This document shows positions 1-5,133 of a stretch of DNA of 5,133 nucleotides, piece after piece. The position numbers and the translations under genes are program-made. The stretch is from an uncultured Ruminococcus sp. GTDB lineage: Bacteria > Bacillota > Clostridia > Oscillospirales > Acutalibacteraceae. Under the pieces are notes generated by a model. That model saw only the letters and a list, made by a program, of their open reading frames with translations. It searched no databases and was not told the origin of the DNA. The stretch spans positions 1 through 5,133 of the forward strand of contig CACYDD010000133.1 in NCBI GenBank assembly GCA_902773065.1, written 5' to 3'. How positions within the stretch are numbered: position 1 is the stretch's first letter; the number at the start of each line of letters is the position of its first letter.

Positions 1-1
1 A

Positions 2-1321
2 AGGGAAATTTCGGACAGACGCAAGGAAATGCAGCGTCAGGAAAGACGCATTCAGCAGAAAGAAGAAACTGTTGAAAGAAAGCTTGACGGTCTGGAGAAA
101 AAAGAAGAAGCGGTCGCTCAGAAGAATAAGGCTGCCGAAAGCAGACTTGCGGAGGCAGAAAAACTAAAGCAGAGCGAATTTGAAATGCTCGAAAAGATTT
201 CAGGTCTGACAGCAGAACAGGCAAAAGCATATATTATCAATAACCTTGATAATGAGCTGACGCACGAAAAGGCTGTCAAGATCATGGAATTTGAACAGAA
301 AACAAGAGATGAATCGGAAAAGACAGCAAGAGAGATCATTTCTCTGGCAATTCAGAGAGTGGCTGCCGATCATGTAAGCGAATCAACGGTATCGGTCGTT
401 CCGCTGCCAAGTGACGAGATGAAGGGTCGTATCATCGGCCGTGAGGGACGAAATATCAGAGCGATCGAAACGATAACAGGTGTCGATCTGATCATAGACG
501 ATACGCCCGAGGCAATAACACTTTCATGTTTTGAACCTGTAAAAAGAGAAATTGCAAGAGTCATGCTTGAAAAGCTGATTTCGGACGGAAGAATTCATCC
601 GGCACGTATTGAGGAAATGTATGAAAAGGCACGCCGTGAGGTGGAGTCGATGATCAAGTCTGAAGGCGAAAGAGCAATCATCGAAGCTGGTATCAACGGT
701 ATCCACCCCGAGCTTGTCAAGCTTCTGGGACGGCTTCACTTCCGTACAAGCTATGGTCAGAATGTGCTTGACCATTCGCTGGAAGTGGCTTACCTCTGCG
801 GCATGATGGCTTCCGAACTCGGACTTGAACCAACTATGGCAAGGAGAGCAGGTCTTTTGCATGATATCGGCAAGGCACTTGACCACGAGATCGAAGGTTC
901 CCATATTGAGATCGGTGTGGATGTTGCCCGTAAATACAAAGAGAGCGAGATCGTGGTTCATGCCATTCATGCTCACCACGGGGATGTCGAAGCAAAAACG
1001 ATCATTGCCTGCCTGGTTCAGGCTGCCGATGCGATCTCGGCGGCAAGACCCGGTGCAAGAAGAGAAAATATCGAAAACTATATCAAGCGTCTTGAAAAGC
1101 TGGAAGAAGTCGCCTCCTCCTTTGAAGGAGTCGAAAGAAGCTTTGCGATTCAGGCAGGACGTGAGGTACGCATTATCGTTAAGCCTGAGATCATCAAGGA
1201 TGATGAAATGGTACTGCTTGCGAGAGATATCTGCAAAAAGATCGAAGAAGAGGTGGAATACCCCGGACAGATCAAAGTCAATATCATCCGCGAAAGCAGA
1301 GCAATCGAATATGCAAAATAA
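2..1321 (+). CDS. rny: Ribonuclease Y (5'-partial)
   Basis: Endoribonuclease that starts decay and processing of many mRNAs in Firmicutes, normally anchored to the membrane by an N-terminal helix. The frame is open from base 2, and the residues before the first in-window Met (29) still read like the RNase Y coiled coil, so the true start and the membrane helix lie upstream. About 439 residues are seen against a usual ~520. Visible order: a Glu/Lys/Arg-rich coiled coil (to about base 360); a KH domain with the GXXG loop GREG inside [14 protein letters not shown] (425-466); and an HD domain with a first His in LDHSLEVA (773-775), the HD pair in [12 protein letters not shown] (860-865), HAHHGD (968-985) and [15 protein letters not shown] (D at 1028-1030). 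The C-terminal RNase Y domain ends in the family-typical [11 protein letters not shown]. All catalytic residues look intact. The stop is followed at once by a terminator, so unlike B. subtilis there is no simple read-through into ymdB. Identification is secure. Confidence 0.97.
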   Translation, partial: REISDRRKEMQRQERRIQQKEETVERKLDGLEKKEEAVAQKNKAAESRLAEAEKLKQSEFEMLEKISGLTAEQAKAYIINNLDNELTHEKAVKIMEFEQKTRDESEKTAREIISLAIQRVAADHVSESTVSVVPLPSDEMKGRIIGREGRNIRAIETITGVDLIIDDTPEAITLSCFEPVKREIARVMLEKLISDGRIHPARIEEMYEKARREVESMIKSEGERAIIEAGINGIHPELVKLLGRLHFRTSYGQNVLDHSLEVAYLCGMMASELGLEPTMARRAGLLHDIGKALDHEIEGSHIEIGVDVARKYKESEIVVHAIHAHHGDVEAKTIIACLVQAADAISAARPGARRENIENYIKRLEKLEEVASSFEGVERSFAIQAGREVRIIVKPEIIKDDEMVLLARDICKKIEEEVEYPGQIKVNIIRESRAIEYAK

Positions 1322-1328
1322 ATATCAG

Positions 1329-1357
1329 CGGAGACTCTTTGGAGTCTCCGTTTTATT
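1329..1357 (+). terminator. Intrinsic terminator of rny
   Basis: A perfect 9-bp stem, CGGAGACTC (1329-1337) with GAGTCTCCG (1342-1350), closes a TTTG loop and is followed directly by TTTTATT. It starts 8 bases after the rny stop. This is a standard Rho-independent terminator and should end most rny transcripts. Confidence 0.93.
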
Positions 1358-1455
1358 GTCCCCCTTGAAAAAATCTGAAACGCGGCATTAAAATTTGTGT
1401 AAGGTAAGAACCTGAGTGCGAAATAGGTGTAGGAGGCTCGCCGGCACCGGCACAT
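1358..1455. other. Unexplained structured non-coding spacer
   Basis: About 100 bases between the rny terminator and the next promoter, with much higher GC than the other spacers here. Visible internal structure: a C-run followed by an A-run (1360-1373); AGGT (1402-1405) able to pair with ACCT (1410-1413), while the same ACCT could instead pair with AGGT (1425-1428); a related direct pair GTGTAAGG (1397-1404) and GTGTAGG (1427-1433); a tandem CCGGCA CCGGCA (1441-1452); and a small GCCG/CGGC hairpin (1440-1443 with 1448-1451). No RBS-led ORF fits it. The stems are short. It could be a dispersed intergenic repeat, a small RNA or merely decayed sequence. I cannot assign it to a named family. Confidence 0.35.
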
Positions 1456-1479
1456 TTTTCGATAAATTTCATATTATGT

Positions 1480-1488
1480 TGGTATAAT
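1480..1488 (+). promoter_or_regulatory. Extended -10 promoter element upstream of hypothetical gene
   Basis: TGG followed by consensus TATAAT (1483-1488) forms an extended -10 (TGN-TATAAT). No good -35 is present at the normal distance; the region at 1457-1465 is only weakly similar. A start about 7 bases downstream would fall near 1495, inside the Shine-Dalgarno sequence, so the leader would be only about 14 bases. Either the transcript has a very short leader or the real start is elsewhere. Confidence 0.55.
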
Positions 1489-1493
1489 ACGAA

Positions 1494-1500
1494 AAGGAGG
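1494..1500 (+). promoter_or_regulatory. Strong RBS of hypothetical gene
   Basis: AAGGAGG lies 8 bases before ATG 1509. It fixes that ATG as the start rather than the later in-frame ATGs at 1521 and 1524. Confidence 0.85.
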
Positions 1501-1508
1501 ATTCTATT

Positions 1509-2324
1509 ATGCCTGATAATATGATGGGTACAGAATATGAAAGCCGCTTCCGCTGCGATGATGTCAAAGAATCTGTGTGTATCAATGCACCGAGGATCTA
1601 TGATTCCTGCTCGGATAAGGACTGCCTTGAAGATCTGCCTGTTCTGCTGACAAAACCCGGTCAGTGTCTGATCGATAAGGCGACAAGTGTAAGACTGAAT
1701 AATGTCAATGTGTGCAATGTTGCAGTCAGTCTCCAGCCTGTGCCGTTCCACAACGGTTTTTATGCGGTGGATATGACATTCTATTTCGATGTCTGCCTTG
1801 ATGCGTTTATGGCACCAAATGCTTTGCCGATGCCCGTAAAGGGTCTTGCGGTATTTTCCAAGAGAGCAGTACTGTTCGGCAGCGAGGGTAGTGTTAAGAT
1901 CTATACATCCGACTGCCCCGATGCACCCGAAGCACTCAGCACGCCGTCTCAGAACTGCCCGAAGGCTGTCGTGCAGGTAGCCGAACCAATCGCACTTTCC
2001 GCTAAGCTTTCGGAACGAAGAGGCCCCTGCCCCATGCCGCCGTTCCGAATTCCAGAAAGTATCATGAGACGTTACGGCGGAGAATTCGTACAAAGTGAAT
2101 CCAACAAAGAGGTTCTGGTATCTATAGGTATGTTTACCATTGTTCAGCTGGAAAGGAATGTTCAGATGTTAATTCCTGCATTTGATTTCTGCATTCCGAA
2201 AAAGGAATGCACGGCAAGCTCCGAAGACCCGTGCGAGCTGTTCAGCACCATCGATTTCCCGACAAGTGAATTCTTCCCTGCCGACAACCCGTCTGACAAA
2301 AGAAAACACAACTGCGGAGAATAG
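1509..2324 (+). CDS. Conserved-looking Cys-rich hypothetical protein, 271 aa
   Basis: Function unknown. The strong RBS, an upstream -10 and a downstream terminator show a real, separately expressed gene. It encodes 271 residues with no signal peptide and no membrane helix, so it is probably cytosolic or spore/coat-associated rather than secreted. There are 14 cysteines (positions 16, 24, 34, 39, 53, 69, 96, 136, 150, 174, 228, 234, 242, 269), but no regular CxxC spacing. The N-terminal stretch VCINAPRIYDSCSDKDCLEDL (23-43), the centre PVPFHNGFYAVDMTFYF (77-93) and LPMPVKGLAVFSKRAVLFGSEG (106-127) resemble, from memory, uncharacterised proteins common in Clostridia; a database search is needed to confirm this. 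The middle (70-130) alternates hydrophobic residues as a beta-rich domain would. The C-terminal tail (about 232-271) is polar and probably disordered. Its position between rny and ymdB/spoVS allows a developmental role, but this is only inference. An overlapping antisense frame (1353-2093) lacks an RBS and is treated as a shadow. Confidence 0.85.
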   Translation: MPDNMMGTEYESRFRCDDVKESVCINAPRIYDSCSDKDCLEDLPVLLTKPGQCLIDKATSVRLNNVNVCNVAVSLQPVPFHNGFYAVDMTFYFDVCLDAFMAPNALPMPVKGLAVFSKRAVLFGSEGSVKIYTSDCPDAPEALSTPSQNCPKAVVQVAEPIALSAKLSERRGPCPMPPFRIPESIMRRYGGEFVQSESNKEVLVSIGMFTIVQLERNVQMLIPAFDFCIPKKECTASSEDPCELFSTIDFPTSEFFPADNPSDKRKHNCGE

Positions 2325-2361
2325 ATAAATGTAAAGAATCATGTATAAAACATATGACAGT

Positions 2362-2396
2362 GACCGGTTCGTGAAAACGAACCGGTCTGAATTTTT
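2362..2396 (+). terminator. Intrinsic terminator of hypothetical gene
   Basis: A perfect 10-bp stem, GACCGGTTCG (2362-2371) with CGAACCGGTC (2378-2387), has a TGAAAA loop and is followed by TGAA and then TTTTT (2392-2396). An outer GACAG (2356-2360) / CTGTC (2397-2401) pair could extend it as an alternative. It lies 37 bases after the stop. The T-run is a few bases away from the stem, so efficiency may be slightly reduced. Confidence 0.88.
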
Positions 2397-2546
2397 CTGT
2401 CAGTCAGCTAAGAATTCCAATACCATTGCCCCCTGAATCCTGTTTCAAAATTGTGCTATATTTGCTGATATCAGGCATATTTTGTAACAAAAAGATGAAT
2501 TATAAGTAAAAATTTATAAAAATGTTTTAATTTAATAAAAAAATTA
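2397..2546. other. Gene-free AT-rich intergenic stretch
   Basis: The spacer between the terminator and the ymdB promoter holds no ORF with an RBS on either strand. Its first 80 bases have mixed composition and contain a perfect 10-bp palindrome, CTGATATCAG (2465-2474). From about 2481 it becomes extremely AT-rich; I count 18 G/C in 140 bases over 2481-2620, about 13%. The A and T tracts just before the -35 (about 2511-2546) are suitable for an UP element and for intrinsic bending. No known riboswitch or small RNA is recognised. Confidence 0.6.
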
Positions 2547-2575
2547 TTGACATTATGACAAAATAAATTTAAAAT
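2547..2575 (+). promoter_or_regulatory. Sigma-A promoter of ymdB
   Basis: A perfect -35 TTGACA (2547-2552), a 17-bp spacer and -10 TAAAAT (2570-2575, 5 of 6 matches) make a near-consensus housekeeping promoter. The A/T tracts upstream may act as an UP element. Transcription should start near 2582, giving a leader of about 55 bases before the ymdB ATG. Confidence 0.85.
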
Positions 2576-2602
2576 ATTAATGTACCAAAACTTTAATATT
2601 TT
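2571..2602. repeat. Inverted repeat over the ymdB promoter start (candidate operator)
   Basis: AAAATATTAA (2571-2580) and TTAATATTTT (2593-2602) are perfect 10-bp inverted repeats separated by 12 bases. The left arm covers the -10 and the right arm lies about +12 to +21, a position where a bound repressor would block transcription. The arms are all A/T in a very AT-rich region, so chance is a serious alternative. Confidence 0.4.
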
Positions 2603-2636
2603 GTAAAATTAAAACAGACAGGATGATTATCGGACT

Positions 2637-3407
2637 ATGAAAATACTGGCAATCGGTGATGTCGTCGGCTCGATCGGATGCAGATTCCTCAGAGACAAGC
2701 TCCCGGCACTAAAAAAAGAAGAAGGAATTGATATGGTTATTGCCAACGGCGAGAATTCTGCCGACGGAAACGGCATCACGCCCTCGGCGGCTGAATTTCT
2801 TTTTGCAAGCGGCGTAGATGTGATCACAGGCGGCAACCATAGTTTCAGAAGAAGGGAAAGCTATGACCTGTACGATGAATCGCCGTTTCTGCTCAGACCA
2901 GCCAATTTCCCCGAGGGAACGACCCCCGGAAAGGGATATACCGTCTATGATTTCGGACGGGTACAGGTCGGTGTAATTAATCTGATGGGCTGTATGTATC
3001 TTGAAAGTCTTGACGATCCCTATACAGTCGTTGATCGGCTGATCAAAAAACTGGATACGAAGATTTGCATTGTGGATTTTCATGCTGAGGCAACGGCAGA
3101 AAAACTGGCACTCGCCTATTATCTTGACGGAAGAGTGTCCGCTCTGTTCGGAACTCATACTCATGTTCAGACAGCAGATGAACAGATCCTGGAAAACGGT
3201 ACAGGGTATATTACCGATGTCGGAATGACAGGTCCTGTGAGGTCTGTTTTGGGCGTACAGCCCGAGCTTGCGATTAAAAAATTCAGGGATAAGCTTCCTG
3301 TGAGATTCGATTTAGCAGATGGGAAATGCAAAATGAATTGTATCCTGTTTGAGATTGACAACAAAAATGGTAAGACAATTTCTCTGAAACGTATGGAAAT
3401 TCGTTAA
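2637..3407 (+). CDS. ymdB: YmdB family metallophosphoesterase (TIGR00282 type)
   Basis: A soluble di-metal phosphodiesterase; the B. subtilis member cleaves 2',3'-cyclic nucleotides and is needed for the switch between motile and biofilm gene expression. The 256 aa here compare with 264 in B. subtilis. Metal and active-site residues are in the expected places: D8 in IGDVVG, E39 and N40 in NGEN, N67 and H68 in GGNH, H149 in DFHAEAT, and H174 and H176 in GTHTHVQTAD. Other family blocks are RPANFPEGT (87-95) and YITDVGMTGP (191-200). The start is fixed by MKILAIGDVVG aligning with the family N-terminus, but the RBS is weak: AGGA ends 13 bases upstream. One oddity is that the usual HTWDKKE after the Asn-His pair is HSFRRRE here. 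In B. subtilis ymdB follows rny directly; here it has its own promoter. Confidence 0.95.
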   Translation: MKILAIGDVVGSIGCRFLRDKLPALKKEEGIDMVIANGENSADGNGITPSAAEFLFASGVDVITGGNHSFRRRESYDLYDESPFLLRPANFPEGTTPGKGYTVYDFGRVQVGVINLMGCMYLESLDDPYTVVDRLIKKLDTKICIVDFHAEATAEKLALAYYLDGRVSALFGTHTHVQTADEQILENGTGYITDVGMTGPVRSVLGVQPELAIKKFRDKLPVRFDLADGKCKMNCILFEIDNKNGKTISLKRMEIR

Positions 3408-3443
3408 AAAATTGTAAATATTGTACAAATGTTGATAAAACTA

Positions 3444-3472
3444 TTGCAAATTTTGATATTTTTGTATATTAT
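3444..3472 (+). promoter_or_regulatory. Sigma-A promoter of spoVS
   Basis: TTGCAA (3444-3449), a 17-bp spacer and TATTAT (3467-3472) form a good housekeeping promoter. A second, weaker overlapping pair is TTGATA (3432-3437), 17 bp, GATATT (3455-3460). Transcription from the first would start near 3479, giving a leader of about 65-70 bases. I see no terminator after ymdB, so read-through from ymdB is also possible. I found no clear sigma-H sequence, although B. subtilis spoVS is sigma-H dependent. Confidence 0.7.
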
Positions 3473-3501
3473 AGTAATATGTGATAATTCCTGATCAGCA
3501 A

Positions 3502-3510
3502 ATTGTCAAA
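3502..3510 (+). promoter_or_regulatory. Possible Spo0A box upstream of spoVS
   Basis: ATTGTCAAA matches the 0A-box consensus TTTGTCRAA at 8 of 9 positions and contains the full TGTCAAA core. It lies between the predicted promoter and the RBS, near +24. Similar cores occur by chance, for example TTGTCAAG inside rny near 714, so this is tentative. Confidence 0.3.
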
Positions 3511-3532
3511 AAGGAAAGCAGTGTTATTTTAT

Positions 3533-3539
3533 AAGGAGG
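3533..3539 (+). promoter_or_regulatory. RBS deciding the spoVS start
   Basis: AAGGAGG sits 4 bases before ATG 3544 and 10 bases before ATG 3550. The spacing to 3544 is short. The second ATG gives the family N-terminus MEILKVS, so I prefer 3550. Confidence 0.75.
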
Positions 3540-3549
3540 AAAAATGAAA

Positions 3550-3810
3550 ATGGAAATATTAAAGGTATCGTCAAAATCCTCACCTAATTCCGTAGCAGGA
3601 GCCATTGCAGGCGTAATAAGGGATTACGGGTGTGTTGAGGTGCAGGCAGTGGGTGCAGGAGCAACCAATCAGGCTCTCAAATCTGTCGCTGTGGCAAGAG
3701 GTTATCTTGCTCCGATGGGAATTGATCTGGTTTGTATCCCTGCCTTTACCAGCATTGAAATTGAAGGCGTTGAACGCACAGCCATTAAACTAATCGTTGA
3801 AATCAGATAA
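3550..3810 (+). CDS. spoVS: Stage V sporulation protein S
   Basis: A small, very conserved protein with an Alba-like fold. In B. subtilis it affects septation and spore coat/cortex development and is probably a nucleic acid-binding regulator. The 86 residues from ATG 3550 equal the length of B. subtilis SpoVS and begin MEILKVS as that protein does; the in-frame ATG at 3544 would add only Met-Lys. Conserved blocks are SSPNSVAGAIAGVIRD (10-25), VGAGATNQALKSVAVARG (35-52), LVCIPAFTSI (61-70) and the end ERTAIKLIVEIR. No residue looks disrupted. It has its own promoter and strong RBS, follows ymdB by 142 bases, and is followed after 41 bases by fakA with no terminator, so those two are probably co-transcribed. 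It supports an endospore-forming or formerly spore-forming host, though SpoVS homologues also occur in some non-spore-formers. Confidence 0.96.
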   Translation: MEILKVSSKSSPNSVAGAIAGVIRDYGCVEVQAVGAGATNQALKSVAVARGYLAPMGIDLVCIPAFTSIEIEGVERTAIKLIVEIR

Positions 3811-3835
3811 TAATACTATACATATTAATTAAATG

Positions 3836-3844
3836 AAGGAAGTG
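3836..3844 (+). promoter_or_regulatory. RBS of fakA
   Basis: AAGGAAGTG matches the ideal AAGGAGGTG at 8 of 9 positions, 7 bases before ATG 3852. It supports that start in the short spoVS-fakA gap. Confidence 0.75.
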
Positions 3845-3851
3845 CTATAAC

Positions 3852-5133
3852 ATGATAAACGGAGCAGGTTTCAGAAACGCACTCATCTCGGGTGCCAACA
3901 ACATCACATCACACAAATCAGAGATCAACGCATTGAATATTTTTCCGGTTCCCGACGGTGATACCGGAACAAATATGTCCATGACGATTGAAGCGGCGGC
4001 ACGTACTTTGGAAAATGTCGAGTCAAAAAGCATTGCCGAAAATGCTTCTGTGGCGGCTTCTGCTATGCTGAAAGGCGCAAGAGGAAACTCCGGCGTGATC
4101 CTTTCTCTTTTATTCAGAGGCATTGCAAACGGTCTGAAGGATAAAGAGGAAGCCGACGGCAAGGCATTGGTTTCTGCTTTTCATGTCGGCGTAGAAATGG
4201 CATATAAGGCTGTTATGAACCCGACAGAGGGTACGATCCTTACGGTGGCAAGAATGGCATTTGATGCCGGCAGAGCGGCAGCTGAGACAGAAAACGACCC
4301 TGTTATCGTTTTCAGTGCCTTTTGCAATGCAGCACACGATGCACTTGAAAAAACACCCGAAATGCTCCCTGTGCTGAAAAAGGCAGGCGTTGTTGATGCT
4401 GGCGGAAAGGGTCTCTGCATGATTCTTGACGGTATGCTTTCCCTGCTGAAAGACGGTCAGATGATTCAGGCAGAAGAGCAGGCGGAGGAAACTGCCACAG
4501 GTGTTCAGGCTCAGATCGCGGCAAGCGATGAGTTTTTCAGAAATGCTGCGGCTGAATTCGATGCGGATATCCGGTTTACATACTGCACAGAGTTTATCAT
4601 AGGCAAGGCAGAAGAGCTTTCCAAAAGTCCTCTTGAGCTGAAATCTTTCCTGGAAACGATCGGTGACTGTGTTGTGGTTGCCGAGGACGAAGATATTATC
4701 AAGGTACACGTTCACACGGAAAATCCGGGCAAGGCACTGGAAGAAGCCATTACTTTCGGACAGCTTCTGACAGTAAAAGTCGAAAACATGAAGGAGCAGC
4801 ACAAAAAAGCTGCTGAACAATATGAAAAAGAAAAAGCAGCCGCAGAGGCTGCCAAGCAAAAGCAGGAGGAATTAAAGCCTGCCGCACCTGAACAGGAAGC
4901 CGGTTTTGTTGCTGTAGCAAGCGGCGAAGGACTCATTTCCGTATTCAAGGATCTCGGCTGTGACCACGTTGTCAGCGGGGGTCAGAGTATGAATCCCAGT
5001 ACGGAGGATATTCTTGAAGCGGTTCTGGCTACTCCGGCAAAAACAGTATTTGTTCTGCCGAACAATAAAAATATTATCTTAGCCGCAGAACAGGTTGTTC
5101 CGCTTGTGACAGACAGAGAAGTCATTATCATCC
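3852..5133 (+). CDS. fakA: Fatty acid kinase subunit A, DAK2-domain protein YloV/FakA (3'-partial)
   Basis: The ATP-binding subunit that phosphorylates fatty acids carried by FakB; the acyl-phosphate then feeds membrane phospholipid synthesis through PlsX/PlsY. The frame is open from ATG 3852 to the window end: 427 residues of a usual ~550, with no stop or frameshift. The N-terminal DAK2 kinase domain (about 1-200) has the Mg/ATP motif DGDTGTNM (35-42), GARGNSG (75-81), NPTEGTIL (123-130) and DAGGKGL (182-188). The middle domain (about 225-315) has TYCTEF with C245 and KVHVHTENPG with H286 and H288, matching the Cys/His/His zinc site described for S. aureus FakA. A C-terminal FakA domain starts near 350. 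Between them a Lys/Glu/Ala/Gln-rich helical linker (about 312-350) is longer than in the Bacillus proteins as I recall them. No FakB gene is in the window and no Asp23-like gene precedes it, as one often does elsewhere. It probably shares the spoVS transcript. Confidence 0.94.
   Translation, partial: MINGAGFRNALISGANNITSHKSEINALNIFPVPDGDTGTNMSMTIEAAARTLENVESKSIAENASVAASAMLKGARGNSGVILSLLFRGIANGLKDKEEADGKALVSAFHVGVEMAYKAVMNPTEGTILTVARMAFDAGRAAAETENDPVIVFSAFCNAAHDALEKTPEMLPVLKKAGVVDAGGKGLCMILDGMLSLLKDGQMIQAEEQAEETATGVQAQIAASDEFFRNAAAEFDADIRFTYCTEFIIGKAEELSKSPLELKSFLETIGDCVVVAEDEDIIKVHVHTENPGKALEEAITFGQLLTVKVENMKEQHKKAAEQYEKEKAAAEAAKQKQEELKPAAPEQEAGFVAVASGEGLISVFKDLGCDHVVSGGQSMNPSTEDILEAVLATPAKTVFVLPNNKNIILAAEQVVPLVTDREVIII

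Noticed and set aside
825..1391. 188-aa + strand ORF in another frame inside rny
   Set aside because: It overlaps the intact HD domain of RNase Y, has no RBS and runs through the rny terminator.
1397..1433. Riboswitch based on the alternative AGGT/ACCT pairings
   Set aside because: The stems are only 4 bp, the stretch lies after a strong terminator and before the likely promoter of the next gene, and it matches no riboswitch I know.
1353..2093. 246-aa antisense ORF over the hypothetical gene and the structured spacer
   Set aside because: It has no RBS or promoter, reads through a GC-rich spacer, and lies opposite a well-supported gene with its own RBS and terminator. Its composition looks like a shadow frame.
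2465..2474. Palindrome CTGATATCAG as an operator
   Set aside because: It is perfect but short, sits about 80 bases upstream of the ymdB -35 and has no second copy in the window, so chance is the simpler reading.
3511..3532. Sigma-H promoter before spoVS (AAGGAAA as the -35)
   Set aside because: No GAAT-type -10 follows at 11-12 bases; the region runs straight into the RBS.
3797..3828. Possible promoter for fakA (TTGAAA with TACATA or TATTAA)
   Set aside because: The -10 match is poor at normal spacing (3 of 6 at 16 bp) and the good-looking hexamer needs a 20-bp spacer.
4110..4859. 249-aa antisense ORF and several shorter minus-strand ORFs at 3845-4948
   Set aside because: They lie wholly opposite the continuous FakA frame, which carries all the family motifs; these are shadow frames.

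Overview
The window looks like chromosomal housekeeping DNA from an anaerobic, low-to-mid GC Firmicute. It is most likely a clostridial or Oscillospiraceae/Ruminococcus-type organism. The reasons are the strong AAGGAGG ribosome binding sites, the SpoVS sporulation protein, RNase Y and YmdB of the Bacillus/Clostridium type, a FakA/YloV-type fatty acid kinase, and coding DNA of moderate GC set against very AT-rich spacers. The taxonomic placement is inference from gene content. All genes are on the + strand.

Layout. (1) Bases 2-1321: the 3' part of rny (RNase Y), cut at its 5' end by the window edge, followed by a strong intrinsic terminator (1329-1357). (2) 1358-1508: a spacer whose first ~100 bases are unusually structured and GC-rich for a non-coding stretch, followed by an extended -10 promoter element and a strong RBS. 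(3) 1509-2324: a cysteine-rich conserved-looking hypothetical protein of 271 aa with its own terminator (2362-2396). (4) 2397-2636: an intergenic stretch that is only about 13% GC over 2481-2620 and holds a near-consensus sigma-A promoter whose -10 lies inside a 10-bp inverted repeat. (5) 2637-3407: ymdB, a metallophosphoesterase. (6) 3408-3549: an AT-rich promoter region with a possible Spo0A box. (7) 3550-3810: spoVS. (8) 3852 to the window end: fakA (DAK2-domain fatty acid kinase catalytic subunit), cut at its 3' end; it is absent from simple ORF lists because it has no stop in the window.

How the genes fit together. The order rny-ymdB-spoVS is a known Firmicute neighbourhood (B. subtilis has rny-ymdB-spoVS). 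It links mRNA turnover (RNase Y), a phosphodiesterase that affects cell-fate decisions (YmdB) and a sporulation/DNA-binding-like factor (SpoVS). Here it is broken up by a terminator, an uncharacterised Cys-rich gene and new promoters, so there are at least three separate transcription units. SpoVS and fakA are only 41 bp apart with no terminator between them and probably share a transcript. I found no CRISPR array, tRNA, rRNA, transposase or phage gene, and no clear new defence or mobile system. The least explained parts are the hypothetical protein at 1509-2324 and the structured spacer at 1358-1455.
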